A stretch of 64,000 nucleotides of DNA from Nitratireductor sp. XY-223 (GTDB lineage Bacteria; Pseudomonadota; Alphaproteobacteria; Rhizobiales; Rhizobiaceae). Below are positions 16,299 through 25,445 of the stretch, in pieces (position 1 is the first letter of the stretch; each line of letters begins with the position of its first letter). Position numbers and translations under genes: made by a program. Below the pieces are notes generated by a model. It was not told the origin of the DNA. It saw nothing but the letters and a program-made list of their open reading frames with translations, and did not search any database. The DNA lies in the NCBI RefSeq assembly GCF_004959855.1, contig NZ_SPNT01000002.1, positions 982,520 through 1,046,519 of the forward strand, written 5' to 3'.

Positions 16299-17402
16299 AT
16301 GAGCAGTGCCAGAGTAAAACCGGTGCCCAAAAAGGGCGTCATGGATATCGCCGCCTATGTGCCGGGCCGGGAAACCGCGCCCGGCGTCGAGCGGGTCTAC
16401 AAGCTGTCCGCCAACGAATCGCCGTTGGGCGCGAGCCGCAAGGCGGTCGAGGCCCTTGCGGGCATCAGCGACCACCTCGAGATCTATCCGGACGGCGCGG
16501 CGCATCATCTGCGTGACGCGATTGCCGAAGTGCACGGGCTCAATGCCGCGAACATCCTGTGCGGCAACGGTTCCGACGACCTGCTCACCCTCCTGTGCCA
16601 GGCTTACCTGTCGCCCGGCGACGAAGGCATCATCACGGAACACGGGTTCCTGGTCTACAGGATCCAGATCTCCGGCGCCGGGGCGACCCCGGTCACCGTG
16701 CCGGAGACCGACTGCACGGCCGACGTGGACGCGATCCTCGCCGCCGTCACGGAACGCACGAAAATCGTGTTCATCGCCAATCCGAACAACCCGACCGGCA
16801 CCTATCTTCCGGTCGACGAGGTGCGCCGCCTGCATGCGGGCCTGCCCGGCGATGTGCTGCTGGTGCTTGATGCGGCCTATGCGGAATATGTGCGGCGCAA
16901 CGACTATGAATCGGGCATCGAGCTGGTGTCGGCCAACGAGAATGTCGTCATGACCCGTACATTTTCCAAGATATACGGGCTGGCGGCGCTGCGCATCGGC
17001 TGGCTTTACGGGCCGGCGGCGGTCGTCGATGCGCTCAACCGCATCCGCGGGCCGTTCAACGTCAATGCGGCCGCCATTGTCGCGGGCGCGGCGGCCATTC
17101 GCGACCGCGAGCATGTCGAGCGCGCCGTCGCGCACAACCAGGTCTGGCTTCCGCGTTTAAGCGAGGGATTCGAGGCACTCGGTCTTGCCGTGACGCCGGC
17201 GGTCGGCAATTTCCTGCTGATCCATTTCGACGGCGCTGCGAAAACCGCCGCTGAAGCCGATGATTTCCTGACGCGCCGCGGCTTCGTCCTGCGCCGGGTC
17301 AAGGCCTACGGATTTGACAACGCGCTGCGCATGTCGGTGGGCACCGAGGAAGCCAATGAGGGCGTGCTTGCCGCGCTGAAGGAGTTTTTGGGTAAAGCAT
17401 GA
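16299..17402 (+). CDS. hisC: Histidinol-phosphate aminotransferase
   Basis: PLP-dependent class II aminotransferase of 367 residues. It converts imidazole-acetol phosphate and glutamate to histidinol phosphate, and the HisC types paired with tyrA often also transaminate aromatic keto acids. [11 protein letters not shown] binds the cofactor and K224 in TRTFSKIYG is the Schiff-base lysine. It ends with an ATGA overlap with tyrA, so translation is coupled. Together they suggest a role in tyrosine and phenylalanine synthesis as much as in histidine synthesis. Confidence 0.93.
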   Translation: MSSARVKPVPKKGVMDIAAYVPGRETAPGVERVYKLSANESPLGASRKAVEALAGISDHLEIYPDGAAHHLRDAIAEVHGLNAANILCGNGSDDLLTLLCQAYLSPGDEGIITEHGFLVYRIQISGAGATPVTVPETDCTADVDAILAAVTERTKIVFIANPNNPTGTYLPVDEVRRLHAGLPGDVLLVLDAAYAEYVRRNDYESGIELVSANENVVMTRTFSKIYGLAALRIGWLYGPAAVVDALNRIRGPFNVNAAAIVAGAAAIRDREHVERAVAHNQVWLPRLSEGFEALGLAVTPAVGNFLLIHFDGAAKTAAEADDFLTRRGFVLRRVKAYGFDNALRMSVGTEEANEGVLAALKEFLGKA

Positions 17403-18340
17403 GCACGGTTCAATTCAAGAAGATCGCCCTGGTCGGCATCGGCCTCATCGGCTCGTCGCTTGCCCGCGTTATCCGGGAAAAGCAACTGGCCGGAACCATC
17501 GCGGTGTCCACGCGAACGTCGGAAACGCTGGAGCGCGCCCACGCGCTGGAGCTGGGCGACACCTATACGACGTCATCGGCGGAAGCCGTGCGCGACGCCG
17601 ATCTCGTGATCGTCAGCGTGCCGGTCGGGGCATCAGGGAAGGTGGCGCGCGACATGGCCGCCGAGCTGAAGCCGGGCGCCATCGTCACCGATGTCGGTTC
17701 GACCAAGAAATCGGTCATCGAACAGATGGCTCCGGTTTTGCCGGACAATGTCCATTTCATACCCGGCCACCCGATTGCCGGCACCGAGCATTCCGGACCC
17801 GACGCCGGGTTTGCACAACTGTTCCAGGGACGCTGGTGCATCCTGACGCCGCCGCCCGGCACGGACGAGGCAGCCGTTGAAACGCTGTCCGGGTTCTGGC
17901 AGGCCTGCGGGTCGATGGTCGACCGCATGGACCCGGAGCACCACGACAGGGTTCTGGCGATCGTTTCGCATCTGCCGCAACTCATCGCGTACAATATCGT
18001 CGGCACCGCCGATGATTTAGAGACTGTGACAAAGTCTCAGGTCATCAAATATTCGGCCTCCGGTTTCCGCGACTTCACGCGCCTGGCGGCATCCGATCCG
18101 ACCATGTGGCGCGATGTATGCCTCAACAACCGCGATGCGATCCTCGAGATGCTGGCGCGGTTCTCGGAGGATCTCGCCTCGCTGCAGCGGGCCATACGCT
18201 GGGGCGACGGCGACAAGCTCTTCGATCTGTTCAGCCGTACGCGCCATATCCGCAAGTCCATCATCGAGGCCGGCCAGGATGTGGACGTTCCGGATTTCGG
18301 GCGCCATGTCGCCGTTTCGGAAGGCCAGCCCGAGAACTGA
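17399..18340 (+). CDS. tyrA: Prephenate/arogenate dehydrogenase
   Basis: NAD(P)-dependent cyclohexadienyl dehydrogenase of 313 residues in the tyrosine branch of aromatic amino acid synthesis. The Rossmann motif GIGLIG lies at residues 13-18, and [10 protein letters not shown] carries the conserved histidines. There is no chorismate mutase or ACT domain, so it is the monofunctional type. The ATG overlaps the hisC stop by 4 bases. Confidence 0.93.
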   Translation: MSTVQFKKIALVGIGLIGSSLARVIREKQLAGTIAVSTRTSETLERAHALELGDTYTTSSAEAVRDADLVIVSVPVGASGKVARDMAAELKPGAIVTDVGSTKKSVIEQMAPVLPDNVHFIPGHPIAGTEHSGPDAGFAQLFQGRWCILTPPPGTDEAAVETLSGFWQACGSMVDRMDPEHHDRVLAIVSHLPQLIAYNIVGTADDLETVTKSQVIKYSASGFRDFTRLAASDPTMWRDVCLNNRDAILEMLARFSEDLASLQRAIRWGDGDKLFDLFSRTRHIRKSIIEAGQDVDVPDFGRHVAVSEGQPEN

Positions 18341-18345
18341 CCGTA

Positions 18346-19359
18346 TTAGAGCGGCGGGATCCTGCCGAGCTGGATGAAGCCGATCCGGACGGTTCCGTTG
18401 TCGACATTGATCGGCAGCGAAAGGTTGGCCCCGCCGCCGTTGACGCTGGCGGCGATGCCCGCCGCGTTGGCGATATCGTCCGACATCTGCGGAAAGACCT
18501 GGCCGACAAAGTCCTGCCATGCCTGCATATTGCGGATCTCGAGATTGAATTTGCCGCTGAGATAACCGTCCTGATTGATCGAGAACGGGCCCTCGATGCT
18601 CAGTCCGGCGCCATTGTCCAGATCGGCATTGAGGTTGTTCAGCGAAGCGCTGAGATTGCGCCAGGGCTGCTGCGAAGCACCGCCGCCCGACAGCAGCCAG
18701 GCACGGTCGCCGAGCGTCACGTCGGCCTGCAGGTCGAAGGACGTCGCGCCGTCCAGCATGCCGCCGTAGACGAGGCTCGCATCGCTCAGGCGCAGCACGG
18801 CGTCGAGATCGGCGCTGTTCTGGCGCGCATGCACCTCGGACGAAACGGCCGAGACCTCTACGGGATCCGTTTCGCCCGGCAGGGTGACGGTCGCCCTGAG
18901 GTCACGCGTTTCCAGCGACGCGCGGTCGAGCCCACTCAGATTGAACACCGTGCTCGATCGCAGGATTTCCCAGTCGAGATCGGCGAGAAGCCCGATGGCG
19001 GCCTCGACGGTCACCGGACCGTCCAGTTCCGAGACGATGTGGTTCGGTTTGTAGACCTGCGCGGCGGAACGGAAACTTCCGGCGGTTACGATCGTGTCGG
19101 CGATGTTGTCCTGGGCATGAACCGACGAGCAGAACAGGCCGAGGCGGAACGGGTAGCCGCGTACATCCATGTCGCGGCAATCGGCGGTGACATTCTGGTT
19201 GCGCAGATCGCTGAGCAGAAACTGGCTGCGGCTCTCGAGTTGACCGGCGAGGTAATACCACAATCCCGTATAGGCAGCGATCGCGGCGACGATGAAGATC
19301 GCCAGCCACAGGAACCTGCGGGACGAATATACCGGCTTTTTGCCACTTGACCTTGCCAT
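18346..19359 (-). CDS. DUF2125 domain-containing envelope protein
   Basis: A 337-residue protein anchored by one N-terminal helix (about residues 15-35) after a short basic stretch. The remainder is exported and beta-rich, with repeated strands of the type seen in DUF2125 proteins of Rhizobiales. The function is unknown; structural resemblance to AsmA-like or lipid-handling envelope proteins is only a guess. The ATG at 19359 gives a normal signal-anchor, while the frame continues to 19560 without protein-like sequence. It converges with tyrA, 5 bp between stops. Confidence 0.8.
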   Translation of the reverse strand: MARSSGKKPVYSSRRFLWLAIFIVAAIAAYTGLWYYLAGQLESRSQFLLSDLRNQNVTADCRDMDVRGYPFRLGLFCSSVHAQDNIADTIVTAGSFRSAAQVYKPNHIVSELDGPVTVEAAIGLLADLDWEILRSSTVFNLSGLDRASLETRDLRATVTLPGETDPVEVSAVSSEVHARQNSADLDAVLRLSDASLVYGGMLDGATSFDLQADVTLGDRAWLLSGGGASQQPWRNLSASLNNLNADLDNGAGLSIEGPFSINQDGYLSGKFNLEIRNMQAWQDFVGQVFPQMSDDIANAAGIAASVNGGGANLSLPINVDNGTVRIGFIQLGRIPPL

Positions 19360-19434
19360 TCGGTTCTCCAATTGTGCGGCCACCGGGCCTCTCCCGCGTC
19401 GTCGCGCTTTGAATTCGGAACATTGATCAACGAT

Positions 19435-19962
19435 ATGGATGATTTTTGGGTGTTTGGCTATGGGTCGCTGATGTGGCGACCGGGATTCGATTTCGTCGAG
19501 GCGGCGAGAGGCCGCCTGTTCGGCTATCGCAGGGCGCTGTGCATCTATTCCTGGGTGCATCGCGGAACACGCGACAAGCCGGGCCTCGTCCTCGGTCTCG
19601 ACCGTGGCGGATCATGCACCGGCATGGTCTTCCGGGTCGACGGCATCAACCGGGACCGGGTGATGGGCTATCTGCGCGAGCGTGAGCTGGTCACCAATGT
19701 CTATCTGGAACGCACCTCGCCGGTGCACCTGTCGGACGGGCGGCGGATTACCGCCGTCTGCTTTGTCGCCGATCAGCATCACGAGCAGTTCGCCGGTCAT
19801 CTGACCGCGGAGGATGCGGCGCGGCGCGTCGCCGTTTCCGAGGGCCGCTCGGGGCACAATGTCGACTATGTCGCAAGCACGGTGGATCACCTGAAGGAAA
19901 TGAAAATCCGCGATCACTGGCTGGAGGATGTTGCGCGGCTCATTGGCCCGCCGCGGCTGTGA
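19435..19962 (+). CDS. ChaC-like gamma-glutamylcyclotransferase
   Basis: A cytoplasmic enzyme of 175 residues expected to convert glutathione to 5-oxoproline and Cys-Gly. The substrate-binding loop VFGYGSLMW is at the N-terminus and the catalytic-region glutamate is in LRERELVTNVY. The ATG at 19435 begins MDDFWVFGYGSL, the normal family start; the frame extends upstream to 19372 without support. Its 3' end overlaps the convergent acyltransferase gene by 23 bp. Confidence 0.88.
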   Translation: MDDFWVFGYGSLMWRPGFDFVEAARGRLFGYRRALCIYSWVHRGTRDKPGLVLGLDRGGSCTGMVFRVDGINRDRVMGYLRERELVTNVYLERTSPVHLSDGRRITAVCFVADQHHEQFAGHLTAEDAARRVAVSEGRSGHNVDYVASTVDHLKEMKIRDHWLEDVARLIGPPRL

Positions 19963-20749
19963 CGGTCTCCTTCGCCGTCAGTTCCTCGTAGCGTTTGCGC
20001 GCCTGATCCGGCAGCGGCAGATCCGGGTTCTCCCGAACCGCATCGACAAGCAATTCGTCGACCGCCGCCTCGGTAACGGATATCAGTTTTTCCATGAACT
20101 CCTCCTGCGGCAATCCCGGCTGGATGGGCGGCAGGAAGCGGACCCTGATATTGCCGGGATAGCGCAGGAACTTGCGGCGCGGCCAGAACAGGCCGGCAAC
20201 CACCGCCACCGGCATGACGGGAACGTTAAGCTCCGAGTAGAGGCGCGCGATGCCGAATCGGTAGGCGGGTTCGGCGCCCACCGGACGACGGGTTCCCTCG
20301 GGATAGATGATGAGCTGGCGACCGTCCGCCATCTGGCGCCTGGTCCGCTCAAGCACCGCCGGCATGACCTTTTCACGGCTGCCGCGGTTGATCGGCACCA
20401 TCCGCATCTTGATGACATACCACCCGAACAGCGGAATCCAGGTGAGCTCGCGCTTGAGGATATAGAACGGATCGTCCAGGTAGGGCAGGAGACCGTAGGC
20501 ATCCCAGAAGGACTGGTGCTTCGGCGCGATGATATAGCCGCCGCCGGGAATGTTTTCGAGGCCTTCCAGGGTGTGCGTCGTGCCGGCGATCCTGGCGAGC
20601 AGCCAGTGGTTGGATCGCACCCAGAATTTCGGAATGACCCAGGCGGCCTTCCGCGGCATCAGGAAATACGGCAACGAGAACACGATCATCTGGACGATGA
20701 GGTTGATGTAGAAGGCCGCGTTGAAGAGGGCGGAACGCAGGTAAAGCAT
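19940..20749 (-). CDS. plsC: 1-acyl-sn-glycerol-3-phosphate acyltransferase
   Basis: A membrane-associated acyltransferase of 269 residues that makes phosphatidic acid from lysophosphatidic acid. The HxxxxD catalytic motif is H-QSFW-D in PKHQSFWDAYG, followed by PINRGSREK and YPEGTRRPVG. Two N-terminal hydrophobic segments are present. I use the ATG at 20749 (MLYLRSALFN); an ATG 15 codons upstream at 20794 is possible. It is read in the same direction as the YdcF-like gene 58 bp upstream. Confidence 0.88.
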   Translation of the reverse strand: MLYLRSALFNAAFYINLIVQMIVFSLPYFLMPRKAAWVIPKFWVRSNHWLLARIAGTTHTLEGLENIPGGGYIIAPKHQSFWDAYGLLPYLDDPFYILKRELTWIPLFGWYVIKMRMVPINRGSREKVMPAVLERTRRQMADGRQLIIYPEGTRRPVGAEPAYRFGIARLYSELNVPVMPVAVVAGLFWPRRKFLRYPGNIRVRFLPPIQPGLPQEEFMEKLISVTEAAVDELLVDAVRENPDLPLPDQARKRYEELTAKETVTAAAGQ

Positions 20750-20807
20750 CGATGGATCCGGGCCGGTATTCTTTGTCGGGATTACTGTGAGCATCCCCGG
20801 CCGGCTG

Positions 20808-21548
20808 TCAATCGCTGCGGCTGACTTGGGTGGCGGCCGGTTTTTCGGCGATCTGTTCCACCGCGCTCGAGCGCAGCCCGTTGCGGACGCCGGAACCCGG
20901 CCGCAACCGGTAACGCGCGGCGAGATACTTGACATATTCGGCAGCAAGCATGCGCAGCGCCGCCGGCTTCTGCAGCCATTGCAGATTGCGCAGGTCCGTG
21001 GTGACAACGGGATAAGGAATGAAGTTCGTATCGGGGTCGACCCGCCGCAGTTCCATCAGGCTGCGCGGCATGTGGTAGTTGCTGGTGACGACGATGATGT
21101 TGCTGTAGCCGTGCTCGCGCACCCACAGCGCCGCCTCGTTGGCATTGCCGATGGTGTCGATCGCATCATGGCCGATATCCACGCAGCACTCGAAAAGGGC
21201 CGGTTCCGAATCCGTCAGTGTCTGTATCTGGCGGCTGGTGGTGGCGGGATTGACGCCCGAGATCAGGAGACGCCCGGCGGTTCCGCCGTCAAGCAGGTCG
21301 AGGGCGCGCTCGATGCGCTGGCGGCCGCCGGTCAGGACAACGATGCCGTCGGCTTCCGCCAGTTTCCGTGGCGGCACCAGTTCGATCACATCGCGTGAGA
21401 AACGCAGGAAACTGCCGGCAAAAAGCCCCACCGCCAATGCCAGGACGAGCAGGAAAATCCCTGCCAGCCGTCCAAGCCAGCGCGCGCCCCCGCTGTGCTT
21501 TTTCGGCGATTCGGCCACAGCCGATTCGCCGGTCGGATCGGTGTTCAT
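20808..21548 (-). CDS. YdcF-like membrane protein (DUF218)
   Basis: A 246-residue protein with one N-terminal membrane helix (about residues 27-50) and a periplasmic DUF218 domain, recognisable from GIVVLTGGRQRIERAL, LISGVN and VTSNYHMPRS. Family members such as ElyC, SanA and YdcF affect envelope integrity; the biochemical activity is unclear. The ATG at 21548 follows GGAGGGG closely. It lies between ftsX and plsC in one leftward run. Confidence 0.85.
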   Translation of the reverse strand: MNTDPTGESAVAESPKKHSGGARWLGRLAGIFLLVLALAVGLFAGSFLRFSRDVIELVPPRKLAEADGIVVLTGGRQRIERALDLLDGGTAGRLLISGVNPATTSRQIQTLTDSEPALFECCVDIGHDAIDTIGNANEAALWVREHGYSNIIVVTSNYHMPRSLMELRRVDPDTNFIPYPVVTTDLRNLQWLQKPAALRMLAAEYVKYLAARYRLRPGSGVRNGLRSSAVEQIAEKPAATQVSRSD

Positions 21549-21624
21549 ACCCCTCCATACAGCGCCTTTGTGGCAAGCGCCAGAGCGCATCTTGCTGATT
21601 GGATTGTGGATCAGGAGGCAGCGC

Positions 21625-22611
21625 TCAGATCGACCGGGTCGGATCTGAGCGGATGAGATCGATCTCCATGATCGTGCGGATCACGGTAATACGCGTCGTC
21701 AGCGCGGTGAGCACTGCGGTGATGACGACAATCGCGAGCGCACCGATATAGCCGCCCGCACTCATGGAAAATCCGCCGAAAAGAGCCATCGCCTGATCGC
21801 TTTCCGGGGTGGCGATGCGGATATTGGCCCACAGCCCCGCGATCGCAAACGCGATCGTCGCCGCAAGGCCGCCGGCAAGGGCGCCCTTCAGCGCGATCAT
21901 GAAGAAGTGTTTCTGGAACTTGGACGCGACAAAGCTTGCCTCCGCGCCGACGAAATGCAGCACTTCGACGATGTGATGGTTGCCGGAGAGCGCGCCGCGG
22001 GTGGCGAAGATGACCGTCAGGACGGTGGCGATGAACACCAGGGCCAGCACGCAAAGGCCGATGATGACCGTGGTGTTCGCCATAGCCACCAGCCGGCCGA
22101 CCCAGGTCCGGTGATCGTCCAGGAAGGCGTTCTTGACCGATTCGTTGAGCGCTGCGCGCATGCCGGTGAAATCGGGAGGCGAGGTCTCGTCAATCGTGAT
22201 GATGACAAGCCGCGGAACCGGAAGCTCCTCCATATCAAGGCCCTCGCCGAGCCACGGCTCCAGCAGGCGTGCCGTCGCGTCCGTGTCGACGATGGTCGCG
22301 CCGGTGGTGCCGGAGAAGGTCAGGGCGATGTCGCGAGCCTTGACGAGTTCGGCATCCACGTCCATGCCGGGTTCAGGCTTGATCTGGATGGTAATCTCCC
22401 GCGAGATCTGGCTCTGCCAGCTGCTTGCCGTGTCCTGGACCATGATCACCGCGCCGAGGGTGAGGCAGGCGAGGAACGACATGATGGAGATGACGAACAT
22501 CAGCGAGTTGCCGGCGATGTTGGTCGCCGGCACGATCGGCGCCATGGGGCGCAGAACGATCTCGCGCGGATTTTCCTTCAATCCCTTTTCGCCGTCGGTC
22601 ACGTCATTCAT
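21625..22611 (-). CDS. ftsX: Cell-division protein FtsX
   Basis: Integral-membrane partner of FtsE, 328 residues, with four membrane helices and a large periplasmic loop between the first and second. FtsEX relays ATP hydrolysis to peptidoglycan hydrolases at the septum. The ATG at 22611 overlaps the end of ftsE by 8 bp; a TTG at 22620 is a weaker alternative. The long periplasmic domain (about residues 60-170) is the presumed contact site for the amidase activator. Confidence 0.9.
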   Translation of the reverse strand: MNDVTDGEKGLKENPREIVLRPMAPIVPATNIAGNSLMFVISIMSFLACLTLGAVIMVQDTASSWQSQISREITIQIKPEPGMDVDAELVKARDIALTFSGTTGATIVDTDATARLLEPWLGEGLDMEELPVPRLVIITIDETSPPDFTGMRAALNESVKNAFLDDHRTWVGRLVAMANTTVIIGLCVLALVFIATVLTVIFATRGALSGNHHIVEVLHFVGAEASFVASKFQKHFFMIALKGALAGGLAATIAFAIAGLWANIRIATPESDQAMALFGGFSMSAGGYIGALAIVVITAVLTALTTRITVIRTIMEIDLIRSDPTRSI

Positions 22612-23263
22612 AGATTTCAAGCCGTCCGCCCGATAAAATCATGCGCCGCGCGTCAATCTGATCCATCAGCGACAGATCGTGGGTTGCAATGATGACGGCC
22701 GTTCCGAGCTTGTTCAACTCAAGGAAAAGCCGCAGCAGCCGCCGCGCCAGCGGCGCATCGACATTACCCGTCGGCTCGTCCGCCAGCAATATTTCCGGTT
22801 GATCGATCAGCGCGCGCGCGATGGCCGCGCGCTGCTTCTCGCCGCCCGACAGGATCGGCGGCAGGACGTTCATGCGGTCCCCGAGGCCGACCCATTTCAG
22901 GAGTTCCATCACGTCGGTCCGGTAACTCGTCTCCTCCTTGCCGCGGACCCGCAGCGGCAGGGCGACGTTCTCGTAGGTCGTCAGGTGATCGAGCAGCCTG
23001 AAATCCTGGAAGACGATGCCGATGCGGCGGCGCAGCTTCGGCAGTTCCTGCTGCGGGATGGTGGTGATGTCCTGGCCGAAAACGCGCACGAAACCGCGCG
23101 TCGGCTGCAGCGACATAAACATCAGCCGCAGCAGTGTGGTCTTCCCGGCGCCCGACGGGCCGGTCAGAAACTGGAAGGAACGCCTGGGCACCTCGAACGT
23201 CAAATCGCGCAGCACTTCCGGCCCCATGCCGTAACGCAGTCCAACGTTGTCAAAGTCGATCAC
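22604..23263 (-). CDS. ftsE: Cell-division ATP-binding protein FtsE
   Basis: ABC ATPase of 219 residues that drives FtsX. Walker A is GPSGAGKT at residues 35-42. The signature LSGGEKQR and Walker B with LLADEPTGNVD are intact, and the final switch histidine is in ATHDLS. The start codon is GTG (23263). A CtrA-type box lies about 50 bp upstream. Confidence 0.93.
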   Translation of the reverse strand: MIDFDNVGLRYGMGPEVLRDLTFEVPRRSFQFLTGPSGAGKTTLLRLMFMSLQPTRGFVRVFGQDITTIPQQELPKLRRRIGIVFQDFRLLDHLTTYENVALPLRVRGKEETSYRTDVMELLKWVGLGDRMNVLPPILSGGEKQRAAIARALIDQPEILLADEPTGNVDAPLARRLLRLFLELNKLGTAVIIATHDLSLMDQIDARRMILSGGRLEIYE

Positions 23264-23312
23264 GCGCGCCTCGTCGGTGCAATTCGAAAACCGGCGCCGG
23301 CCGCCGACACGG

Positions 23313-23327
23313 TTAACGAGCTGTTAA
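23313..23327. promoter_or_regulatory. CtrA-type box (TTAA-N7-TTAA) upstream of ftsE
   Basis: TTAACGAGCTGTTAA is an exact match to the full CtrA site, two TTAA half-sites 7 bases apart. It sits 50 bp upstream of the ftsE start in the divergent region shared with the DUF3426-like gene. CtrA is the alphaproteobacterial cell-cycle regulator, and CpdR, encoded 1.8 kb away, controls its turnover. Binding is inferred. Confidence 0.55.
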
Positions 23328-23442
23328 TTTCATTCCTGTGCCGCACGTCCGACCGACCGGGTTTTCTGTTTGTTAACCAAATGCGTTTACGTCTGCTAAA
23401 GAATTCCCGCAAGAGCCGGACCAGGGGTACATTCAACAGCTT

Positions 23443-24147
23443 ATGCAAAGTGGCAGCGGCAAGCACAGATTCGGCTATAGTACGCGAAATCATTTTTCGA
23501 AACAGTCTTCGCGCATCCGAACCGAAAAAACATTTCGCAGTGGCGCGACCTTTCCCGGCGGACCGCCCGATACGGACATCATAGACGCCGAATTCGAGCA
23601 TGTGGACGATGCGGTCAGACCCGCCGTTCCGCGGCAGCGTCAGACCGCGCCACAGGTGGAGGTTCCGGCGGAGGCATTCGGCCGGGCGGCAACCGGCGCG
23701 CCACCGCACATGAACCTGTTTTCCAAGACACAACCCCGGAAAAGGCGGGTTCAGCAGCGTCCCGTGGCGGGTTTCGCGGCACTGGTGGCCTTGCTGTGCG
23801 CCGTCGGGTTCTGGCTGGCGGGCGGCCACGCCTTGTTTGCCGGCGCATCAGCCGATCGCGGGCTGACCCTGTCCAGGATCTCGGTCGACCCGCTGCGTGT
23901 CCAGGATGAATCCTATTTCGTGCTGCACGGCGTGATCAGCAACGAGTCGTCGGACGCTCGCACCGTTCCACTTCTGGCCATCGAATCGGCCGGGGCACCC
24001 GAGGGGCAGGTCCCGCTCTATGCCCGTGCGGGAAAACAGCAACTGGCGGCAGGCGAGAGCACGCGCTTCACGGTCCGCGTTCCAAGCGCGATACGCGATT
24101 ACGAACAGTTAACCGTATCGCTGGCAGGTGCGGGAACCGCACGCTGA
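23443..24147 (+). CDS. DUF3426-like single-helix membrane protein
   Basis: A protein of about 234 residues with a polar N-terminal part (DTDIIDAEFEHVDD), one membrane helix at about residues 106-128, and a C-terminal beta-sandwich-like domain with the DUF3426-type pattern (LTLSRISVDPLRVQDESYFVLHG shortened here, then NESSDART). In relatives near ftsE the N-terminus carries an MJ0042 zinc ribbon; none is visible here. The start at ATG 23443 is uncertain, and ATG 23710 would leave only the membrane and C-terminal parts. The function is unknown. Confidence 0.65.
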   Translation: MQSGSGKHRFGYSTRNHFSKQSSRIRTEKTFRSGATFPGGPPDTDIIDAEFEHVDDAVRPAVPRQRQTAPQVEVPAEAFGRAATGAPPHMNLFSKTQPRKRRVQQRPVAGFAALVALLCAVGFWLAGGHALFAGASADRGLTLSRISVDPLRVQDESYFVLHGVISNESSDARTVPLLAIESAGAPEGQVPLYARAGKQQLAAGESTRFTVRVPSAIRDYEQLTVSLAGAGTAR

Positions 24148-24303
24148 TCCGAATTTCCGACAATTCAGTCCGAATCCGGTGAAAACGTCGCTGTTTGGCT
24201 TTTCCTTTACGGGTTCATGGACTACACCGGGCGGCGAAAGCAAAACCCGCGCGGCAGCAAGTAAGAATCGCTTTCGCGCGGCCCGACAAGTCTGGAAGCC
24301 GCC

Positions 24304-24849
24304 ATGGCCGTTGTCCGCGGAAAAAACATCGACATCCTGTTTTCGCCGGAACAGATCGCCGAGCGCAATCTCGGTCTCGCCGCACAGATTGCCGCGGAAC
24401 CCAAAACCGATCTGCTGGTGATCTCGATCCTGAAGGGATCGTTCATCTTCGCCGCCGACCTCTTGCGCGCGCTGCATGCGGTCGGACTGGCGCCGGAAGT
24501 CGAGTTCATAACGCTTTCAAGCTACGGAAAGGGCACGAAGAGCCAGGGCGTCAAGATCATCAAGGACATCGACAGCGAGGTCACCGGACGCGATATCCTG
24601 CTGATCGACGATATCCTCGAATCGGGAAACACGCTGCGCTTCGCGCGCGACCTCATGTACGAGCGCGGCGCCAAGGATGTGTCGATCGCCGTGCTCCTGG
24701 ACAAGCGAAGCCGCCGCGAAGGAACGCTGAACGCGGATTTTGTCGGCTTCGAGTGCCCCGACTATTTCGTCGTCGGATACGGCATGGATGTCGCCTACGC
24801 CTTTCGCGAACTGCCCTTCGTGGGGGTCGTCACGGGCGATGCCGAATAG
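24304..24849 (+). CDS. hpt: Hypoxanthine phosphoribosyltransferase
   Basis: Purine-salvage enzyme of 181 residues converting hypoxanthine or guanine plus PRPP to IMP or GMP. The PRPP loop ILLIDDILESGNTL and the flexible-loop sequence SSYGKGTKS are present, as is the base-binding FVVGYGMD near the C-terminus. The start is the ATG at 24304. Confidence 0.92.
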   Translation: MAVVRGKNIDILFSPEQIAERNLGLAAQIAAEPKTDLLVISILKGSFIFAADLLRALHAVGLAPEVEFITLSSYGKGTKSQGVKIIKDIDSEVTGRDILLIDDILESGNTLRFARDLMYERGAKDVSIAVLLDKRSRREGTLNADFVGFECPDYFVVGYGMDVAYAFRELPFVGVVTGDAE

Positions 24850-25069
24850 GGTCGTGTCGGACGGCCGGGCCAACACTCTGTTAAGCATGATTTGCCGAAA
24901 GCCGTGCACGCGGGTCGAAATGACCGGCGAAATCGCGGCCATTTACCGCCCGAAAAGAATTGAGTGATTTGCTGCGGTCGGGGCGCGGTAACTACCCGCG
25001 CATGATTACAGGGGGAGCTCCGGGCGGCCGGCGTGCGGTCCGGGTTCAAACAGAGTCGGACGGGAAAAC

Positions 25070-25432
25070 ATGGCAAAAATCCTTATTGCCGAGGACGAGG
25101 AATCGCTTCGCCGCTTTGTCAGCCGGGCGCTGAAGATGGACGGGCACGAGGTGGACGAGGCGGCAGACGGTGCCAACGGCCTGGACCAGCTTCGCCTGGA
25201 AAAATCCTACGATCTCCTGTTGTCCGATATCCGCATGCCGGTCATGGACGGCATCGAGCTGGCGCATCTGGCGGCGGCGGAATTTCCGGAGCTGAAGATC
25301 CTGCTGATGACGGGCTATGCCGAGCAGCGCGAGCGCGCCGAATCGCTTTCCGACGTTGTCGTTGACGTCGTCTCCAAGCCATTCACGCTGCCCGATATCC
25401 GCGGCGCAGTGGCCGACGCGCTGACGGCTTAG
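25070..25432 (+). CDS. cpdR: Single-domain response regulator CpdR
   Basis: A stand-alone receiver domain of 120 residues. Acidic pocket E8-D9-E10, phospho-acceptor D53 (LLSDIRMP) and K103 (VSKPF) are present, with no output domain. CpdR in Caulobacter and Sinorhizobium primes ClpXP for degradation of cell-cycle proteins when unphosphorylated and links to CtrA turnover via CckA-ChpT. Length and sequence fit the CpdR group. It is monocistronic and convergent with the TIGR02302-type gene. Confidence 0.88.
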   Translation: MAKILIAEDEESLRRFVSRALKMDGHEVDEAADGANGLDQLRLEKSYDLLLSDIRMPVMDGIELAHLAAAEFPELKILLMTGYAEQRERAESLSDVVVDVVSKPFTLPDIRGAVADALTA

Positions 25433-25445
25433 ACTTCCAGCCTTC

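Noticed and set aside
18106-19350. A 414-codon plus-strand frame
   Set aside because: It overlaps tyrA in another frame and is antisense to the DUF2125 gene; no start signal.
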